Source: JBDHTS01 sp044220535
GTDB taxonomy: Bacteria > Pseudomonadota > Alphaproteobacteria > Micavibrionales > Micavibrionaceae
DNA: 19,132 bases
Assembly (NCBI GenBank): GCA_044220535.1
Contig: JBGAQU010000057.1
Location: 1 to 19,132 of the forward strand
Direction: 5' to 3'
In this document: positions 15,211-19,132 of the stretch, one piece after another
Numbering within the stretch: position 1 is the first letter of the stretch
How the letters are laid out: each line of letters opens with the position of its first letter
The notes under the pieces: generated by a model
Told to the model about the DNA's origin: nothing
Database searches by the model: none
What the model saw: the letters and a program-made list of their open reading frames with translations, nothing else
Translations under genes and position numbers: made by a program

Positions 15211-16464
15211 ATGAGCGCGGAAGAGTGGCCGGAGAATATCTATCCTATTCAGCAAATCTATTTCATCCGTCCGTTTAGCGGCATTTTTGAAAGCATAAAC
15301 GGGCAAATTCTGGCTTTCCCGCGTGGCGGCGAAAGATGGCTGGCAACGCTTGATTTCCGCCTCGATCAACGCCGAGCGCGGACGCTTGAAAGTTTGATTG
15401 CGCGATTGAACGGGCCGACCGGCAAAGTGCTAGTGCCGGATTTCCGCCGCATGAAAACGCGGCCTATCACGCAAAGTATGGACGATTACGCCGAACAAAT
15501 CGGCTCAACCTTCTTTACCGACCGTTATGACTTCAAAGATATGACGGAGGAGGAAGGACTCCTTACCACGGAAGAACCTGTCCCGATGGGCTTAGAAGAA
15601 AATTTGCTCTTTGCCTTTGATTTTGAAACCGCACTTTTGATTTTTCCAGACGGCGTTTTTCTAATCACGGAAGCGGGCGAGGATTTGTTAGGCGAGAATG
15701 TTGGCATTCCCTTTATCAGTGAAGACGAACAAATCAACGTGACTGTGGATTTTGGCGCGCCTTTGGAAATCGGAACCGAGGAAGGATTTATCTTTGACAT
15801 TTACACGGCTGAAAAAATTGCCGTGCAAGTGGGCGGCGGTTTCTTTGAAGGCGCAGGCCAGCCGGTTTTGGTCGGCGGCGCATATAACCGCGTAAGCTTT
15901 GACGGCCTGGCACCGAACCTTACGGGGATTTTATGGGCCGGGGAAAGCCTCGGCACTTCTCCGGGCCGGGCGCATTTAATCCTTTTTGAAACTGGCACCG
16001 ACCTTAATGGATACGGGCAAGCCTTCATCGCGCCGAATATCCGCGAGGCCGTAGTCGTACAGGATTTGAAAACGGGCGGCGCGCAAGTCGTCATGCGCCT
16101 GTCCGACGATGACGCCGGGCGAAACGATACCGCGCGGCCAATCAGTCTATCCACCTATCAACTCCGCTTGGAGGAAGTTTTGCCGACGATACCGCGGCGA
16201 TCAATCAGGCTTTGGAAGAAAATCAGGCGGTTTATCTTGACCGCCTGCACCGCGCCCATGAAGGAAACACCGCGCCCTAAACTCTATTTGCCACCGCCCG
16301 CGGAAATTATGATTTGCAAGCGGCCCGTTATCAACGAGCCGCCACCAGATATGGCAGAAAGCTACGTCGCCTCACAAATCAGCGAAATTTATGACGCATG
16401 GGGCGATTGCTACACGAAAGTTACTGAGATCCGTCATTACTATGAAACCGAGCAAACAAAATGA
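15211..16464 (+). CDS. Phage-tail-associated protein, C-terminal frame uncertain
   Basis: ATG 15211 follows a CGGAGG site (15195-15200). The first 80 residues (PFSGIFESINGQILAFPRGG ERWLATLDF split here, then RTLESLIARLNGPTGKVLVPDF) resemble phage proteins encoded among tail genes, with a GGxRW motif and a later F/LRG-like segment. A long acidic, beta-rich middle follows (to about residue 320, GTDLNGYGQAFIAPNIREAV). After LRLEEV at about residue 322 the frame turns basic and proline-rich (PRRSIRLWKKIRRFI), while the -1 frame reads ADDTAAINQALEENQAVYLD and stops at 16278-16280. Either a T was lost at 16178-16181 or a second gene overlaps. The last 37 codons, from ATG 16351, may be a separate small gene; the stop overlaps the next start as ATGA. 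Confidence 0.65.
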   Translation: MSAEEWPENIYPIQQIYFIRPFSGIFESINGQILAFPRGGERWLATLDFRLDQRRARTLESLIARLNGPTGKVLVPDFRRMKTRPITQSMDDYAEQIGSTFFTDRYDFKDMTEEEGLLTTEEPVPMGLEENLLFAFDFETALLIFPDGVFLITEAGEDLLGENVGIPFISEDEQINVTVDFGAPLEIGTEEGFIFDIYTAEKIAVQVGGGFFEGAGQPVLVGGAYNRVSFDGLAPNLTGILWAGESLGTSPGRAHLILFETGTDLNGYGQAFIAPNIREAVVVQDLKTGGAQVVMRLSDDDAGRNDTARPISLSTYQLRLEEVLPTIPRRSIRLWKKIRRFILTACTAPMKETPRPKLYLPPPAEIMICKRPVINEPPPDMAESYVASQISEIYDAWGDCYTKVTEIRHYYETEQTK

Positions 16465-17258
16465 CAGCCCTTTTTCCTTTTAATTCTCCAAATCCGCGCC
16501 GCCGCGCAAGGCCGCGTTTACCGGCGTCCACGGTATTCCAGATTGACGCCTCGCTTCCCGCTTCATATCCCGGCTCAGGCCAGACATGGTTTAACGTCTG
16601 GAAAAAGCCTGCGGACGGCTTGACGCAATCTGCTTATGATTTTTGGTTAGGCCGCGATACAAACGCCACAACGGACGACCCGGCATTCTCTACCAATAAA
16701 TTTACACTGGATGGCGGCGATTATGCCGAAGTCAAAAACACGCAAGATTTTTTTCGCAATCAAGTCCGTAGCGATTTAACAAACGCATGGTGGTGTGCGT
16801 CTGCCTTAATGATCGGCTCCGCCGCCGTACAACAAACCGTTTTAGGAACCACAAACGCCTCAACAAATCGCGGATGGAGATTCGATCACAATACCACGCC
16901 TAACTTGCGCTTTATCAGGGCAGACGGCACCACAAACAACACGACCAACCTTCATAATCTAAGTGGAAAGGTCGGCGTTCCGTTACTGCACGTTTTTACA
17001 TGGAATAATCAAAACCAATCTTATAAATCAGCTTTGAATTCGCGTATTTTCACGGCTAACGGAAATGCGGCGAATGTGTCGATCACTCAACAAAATCCCG
17101 GAAAATTCAATTTCGGCTCTGCCAATCACGGTACGCAAAAGCTTTCAAGCGGCTCTGAATTGTACGGCATAGCTATGGGCGTGGGCCTTCTTACAAATGA
17201 CGATCTCGCCGCTATCGTTAACTATTTCAATTTTCTGCATGGCAGGATTTACGCTTAA
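16461..17258 (+). CDS. Phage-tail-like protein with concanavalin A/LamG-like fold
   Basis: This 265-residue protein starts at ATG 16461, overlapping the preceding stop as ATGA. After a basic N-terminus (PNPRRRARPRLPA) it shows a lectin/glucanase-like beta pattern. IDASLPASYPGSGQTWFNV and DFWLGRDTNATTDDPAF lead into FTLDGGDYAEV and NAWWCASALMIGS. It ends with GSELYGIAMGVGLLTNDDLA and AIVNYFNFLHGRIYA, the typical last strand and helix of LamG/ConA-like tail proteins. Such proteins sit on tail fibres and may contact cell-surface glycans. The fold is inferred from pattern only. Its stop overlaps the convergent lipoprotein stop within TTAA. It is the last plus-strand gene of the tail-like pair. 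Confidence 0.7.
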   Translation: MTALFPFNSPNPRRRARPRLPASTVFQIDASLPASYPGSGQTWFNVWKKPADGLTQSAYDFWLGRDTNATTDDPAFSTNKFTLDGGDYAEVKNTQDFFRNQVRSDLTNAWWCASALMIGSAAVQQTVLGTTNASTNRGWRFDHNTTPNLRFIRADGTTNNTTNLHNLSGKVGVPLLHVFTWNNQNQSYKSALNSRIFTANGNAANVSITQQNPGKFNFGSANHGTQKLSSGSELYGIAMGVGLLTNDDLAAIVNYFNFLHGRIYA

Positions 17259-17566
17259 TATCCGCCTGTTTGAAGCCGCTGCAGGGCGCGACTGGCAGCG
17301 GCACTTCCCAAAGCTTCCGCGGCTATATAGTTATTTATCGCTTCCGCAATATTACCTTGGGTTTCCGAGGCAACGCCCATGCCGTACACATAAACCGCTT
17401 GCTCTTCATACGTTGCACCCGATTCAATCTGCTCAATAAAATAGTTTTCTGCCGTTTCAGGTTTTTCTTGGGCACGCTTCACTACCAGCTTTTCCAGCTC
17501 CTCGATAGGCGTCGGCGCACAAGCGGATAATAAAATTAAGAGTACGCAGGCAATCTGTTTAAACAT
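17255..17566 (-). CDS. Small lipoprotein with Sel1/TPR-like C-terminus
   Basis: This 103-residue protein starts at ATG 17566 after GGGAGGG; a longer reading from 17614 lies in the preceding gene. Its signal peptide ends in LLSAC with the lipid-modified cysteine at residue 16. The mature part is helical and acidic (PIEELEKLVVKRAQEKPETA). It ends in helix pairs with the Ala/Gly spacing of Sel1 or TPR repeats (GNIAEAINNYIAAEALGSAA). Expected to be membrane anchored in the periplasm, possibly a protein-interaction subunit. It is eleven bases downstream of the 78-residue gene and probably in one transcript with it. Function unknown. Confidence 0.75.
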   Translation of the reverse strand: MFKQIACVLLILLSACAPTPIEELEKLVVKRAQEKPETAENYFIEQIESGATYEEQAVYVYGMGVASETQGNIAEAINNYIAAEALGSAAASRALQRLQTGGY

Positions 17567-17577
17567 GACTGCCCTCC

Positions 17578-17814
17578 CTAATGTTTGGTCATCAAAGGCC
17601 GTAAATAGTCGCAAACCTTCCGCCAGTAGCTCATAATTTCCTCAGATTGAGTTTCCGCCGCCATAATCGCCAGGCATTCTTCCGCGACGCTTAAAGCATC
17701 TTGCGGACAAACCTTTAATAAATATTCAGCTTCCTGTTCGGGCGGCCTAATCATGGAAACGATATCAACAATTTCCGCTAATTTTTTGGCTCCTATAGAT
17801 TTTGGCAAGTCCAT
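17578..17814 (-). CDS. Small acidic helical protein, unrecognised
   Basis: This 78-residue protein has GAGGTGAAAG just before its ATG. It is mostly helical and acidic (KKLAEIVDIVSMIRPPEQEA, then EECLAIMAAETQSEEIM), with three cysteines and a basic end (LRPLMTKH). I do not recognise it. It lies immediately after a strong terminator for the gene upstream, so it is probably the first gene of a new unit with the lipoprotein. The position beside phage-like genes suggests an accessory or mobile origin. Confidence 0.7.
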   Translation of the reverse strand: MDLPKSIGAKKLAEIVDIVSMIRPPEQEAEYLLKVCPQDALSVAEECLAIMAAETQSEEIMSYWRKVCDYLRPLMTKH

Positions 17815-17830
17815 CTTTCACCTCGTTAAT

Positions 17831-17863
17831 AAAAAAACCACCATGCCTTTCAGGGCATGGTGG
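17831..17863 (-). terminator. Strong Rho-independent terminator
   Basis: On the minus strand CCACCATGCC pairs perfectly with GGCATGGTGG around a short loop and is followed by seven T's. It starts eight bases after the stop of the frameshifted small gene, and so ends that gene's transcript and possibly that of the copper ATPase upstream. Confidence 0.9.
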
Positions 17864-17870
17864 CCGGGTG

Positions 17871-18094
17871 TTAGTTGACTGCCAATAAAACAGCCGCGAC
17901 GACCTTTAAGCCGAGGCTTTGGACATACGCCGCCGCCACCCGGCCATATATGAGCCGAGAGGCGGCAAATATCGTTTTGCCATACGTTATTGGCGGGACA
18001 ACTACGACCCGGCCTTGCCCCTTTTCGGCAAGACGGGCCTATAATAACGGATTTTGGAAAAAGGAGGGAAAGTTATTTCTATTTTTGCTCCCAT
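17871..18094 (-). pseudogene. Small gene with one apparent base deletion
   Basis: ATG 18094 starts MGAKIEITFPPFSKIRYYR. Just after that, at a GG-CCC run (18035-18039), the coding signal moves to another frame reading ARLAEKGQGRVVVVPPITYG and KTIFAASRLIYGRVAAAYVQ, ending LGLKVVAAVLLAVN before TAA at 17873-17871. Restoring one G gives a continuous protein of about 74 residues. The second frame alone has an upstream TAG and no ATG. The strong terminator directly after the stop shows that this end belongs to a real gene. It lies 42 bases downstream of the copper ATPase. The family is not recognised and no good ribosome site is visible. Confidence 0.5.
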
Positions 18095-18136
18095 AAACCC
18101 AATATTATGGGCAAAATCATTTCAAGAAATCTCGAA

Positions 18137-19132
18137 TTATAAACGCTGCGCTTTAAGCCTTAGCGCATTTCCCACAACCGATACCGAACTCAAGGCCATT
18201 GCCGCCGCCGCCATGACCGGACTTAACAGAATGCCAAACGCCGGGTAAAGGATACCCGCTGCGACCGGGACGCCCGCCATGTTGTATATGAAGGCGAAGA
18301 ACAGGTTTTGCCGGATATTCCGCATAACGGCCACAGACAAGCGGCGCGCCTTCACAATGCCGTTTAAATCGCCTTTAAGCAGGGTTACGCCCGCGCTTTC
18401 CATTGCTACGTCCGTGCCGGTTCCCATTGCTATGCCCACATCGGCGGCGGCAAGCGCGGGGGCGTCGTTCGTGCCGTCGCCCGCCATAGCAACCTTGCGG
18501 CCTTCCGCTTGCAGCTTTTTGACGATCCGGCTTTTATCTTCAGGCAGGATTTCCGCCTCGACTTCCGCGATACCAAGCTGGCGCGCAACGGCTTGTGCCG
18601 TGACTTTGTTATCGCCGGTCAGCATGACGATACGCAGGCCGGATTTTTGCAAGGCTTTGATAGCCTCCGCCGTGGTCGCCTTGATCGGGTCGGCAATCGC
18701 CAAAAGCCCGGCAGGCTTGCCGCCCACGGCCATAAAAATCACCGTCGCGCCATCCCCGCGCAATTCATCGGCCCGGCCTCCTAGCGCGCTTACGTCAATA
18801 TTCAGGTCTTCCATGAGGCGGATATTGCCAAGGGCAACCGACTGGCCGTTTATCTGACCGACAACGCCCTTGCCAACGGGTGAGTCAAAATCGCCTGCTT
18901 GCGGCAAGGATAAGCCTTTTTCCTTTGCGGCCTCGACAATCGCATGAGCCAAAGGGTGTTCGCTTCCTTTTTCAAGCGCGGCGGCAAAAGCCAAAAGCCC
19001 GCTTTCATCAAAGCCCGGCGCGGGAACAATCGCCGTTACTTTTGGTTTCCCTTCCGTCAAAGTGCCGGTTTTGTCGATCACCAGCGTATCTATCTTTTCC
19101 ATGCGCTCTAAAGCCTCGGCGTTCTTAATCAG
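18137..19132 (-). CDS. copA: Copper-translocating P1B-type ATPase, C-terminal part (5' end outside window)
   Basis: The frame is open to the window edge (LIKNAEALERMEKIDTLVID), so only the last 331 or so residues are seen. They contain the phosphorylation site DKTGT, the SEHPLA motif of heavy-metal ATPases, the TGDN and GDGTNDAPAL hinge, and the last membrane helices with FIYNMAGVP and MALSSVSVVGN. The YN and MxxSS residues are those of Cu(I)-exporting P1B-1 pumps. The CPC helix and N-terminal metal domains lie outside. It would pump Cu(I) (or Ag(I)) out of the cytoplasm. It is co-oriented with, and 42 bases from, the small frameshifted gene. The reading frame is intact throughout. Confidence 0.93.
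   Translation of the reverse strand: MIKNAEALERMEKIDTLVIDKTGTLTEGKPKVTAIVPAPGFDESGLLAFAAALEKGSEHPLAHAIVEAAKEKGLSLPQAGDFDSPVGKGVVGQINGQSVALGNIRLMEDLNIDVSALGGRADELRGDGATVIFMAVGGKPAGLLAIADPIKATTAEAIKALQKSGLRIVMLTGDNKVTAQAVARQLGIAEVEAEILPEDKSRIVKKLQAEGRKVAMAGDGTNDAPALAAADVGIAMGTGTDVAMESAGVTLLKGDLNGIVKARRLSVAVMRNIRQNLFFAFIYNMAGVPVAAGILYPAFGILLSPVMAAAAMALSSVSVVGNALRLKAQRL

Noticed and set aside
16171..16190. Programmed -1 frameshift site in the tail gene
   Set aside because: A -1 slip at GTTTTG would join the coding-like frames, but the heptamer is not a canonical slippery sequence and no clear stimulatory hairpin was seen; a lost base is as likely.
17875..18248. Plus-strand open frames over the small gene and end of the copper ATPase
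   Set aside because: No ribosome site or recognisable product; the minus strand carries the terminator and coding signal.

Overview
The window looks like a stretch of an alphaproteobacterial chromosome (possibly Micavibrio-like or Rhodospirillales-like, not firmly assigned). The reasons are a compound GTCATCCTCCGG-type palindromic repeat, a FecR-domain giant secreted protein of a kind common in that class, the 3' half of an alphaproteobacterial-type initiator tRNA, and a DUF6428-containing ars operon. Everything is read from sequence; family names come from recognised motifs and no search was run.

Left part (1-8.5 kb) looks like stable chromosome with intact genes. It holds the 3' end of an unidentified gene, a 29-bp inverted repeat whose arms are themselves palindromes, and a small glycine-zipper lipoprotein with a good terminator. 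A lipid/diacylglycerol kinase and a calcineurin-like phosphoesterase follow, translationally coupled on the minus strand. Next is a 1371-residue putative type I-secreted protein in which a seven-repeat LVIVD propeller interrupts an FG-GAP propeller. An unrecognised 122-residue protein with its own promoter and a YahK/CAD-type zinc alcohol dehydrogenase close this part.

Middle part (8.5-11.8 kb) is accessory DNA. It has a frameshifted gene starting with a phage minor-head (SPP1 gp7/Mu gpF-like) domain, followed by a DUF488 protein and an AlkB-like 2OG-Fe(II) oxygenase overlapping by ATGA, and a small membrane protein. Then come the decayed 5' half of a P4-type integrase fused to the tail of another gene, its promoter/operator region, and a 46-bp fragment of the 3' end of initiator tRNA-Met that is probably an attachment site.

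Right part (11.8-19.1 kb) is a second mosaic. On the minus strand an arsenic operon (arsR, DUF6428, arsC, then a badly frameshifted aquaglyceroporin pseudogene) runs from a promoter that predicts a leaderless arsR message and is overlapped by a palindromic operator. Just upstream is a tyrosine recombinase with all catalytic residues but no usable start codon at its true N-terminus. It abuts a plus-strand phage-tail-like pair of genes. Minus-strand small genes (a lipoprotein, a 78-residue protein, a frameshifted small gene with a terminator) and the C-terminal half of a CopA-type copper ATPase finish the window. Arsenic and copper genes next to recombinases and phage parts suggest a metal-resistance island built by successive insertions. 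Single-base frameshifts, several in homopolymers, cluster between 8.6 and 18.1 kb and are absent on the left; they are either decay or local sequence errors.
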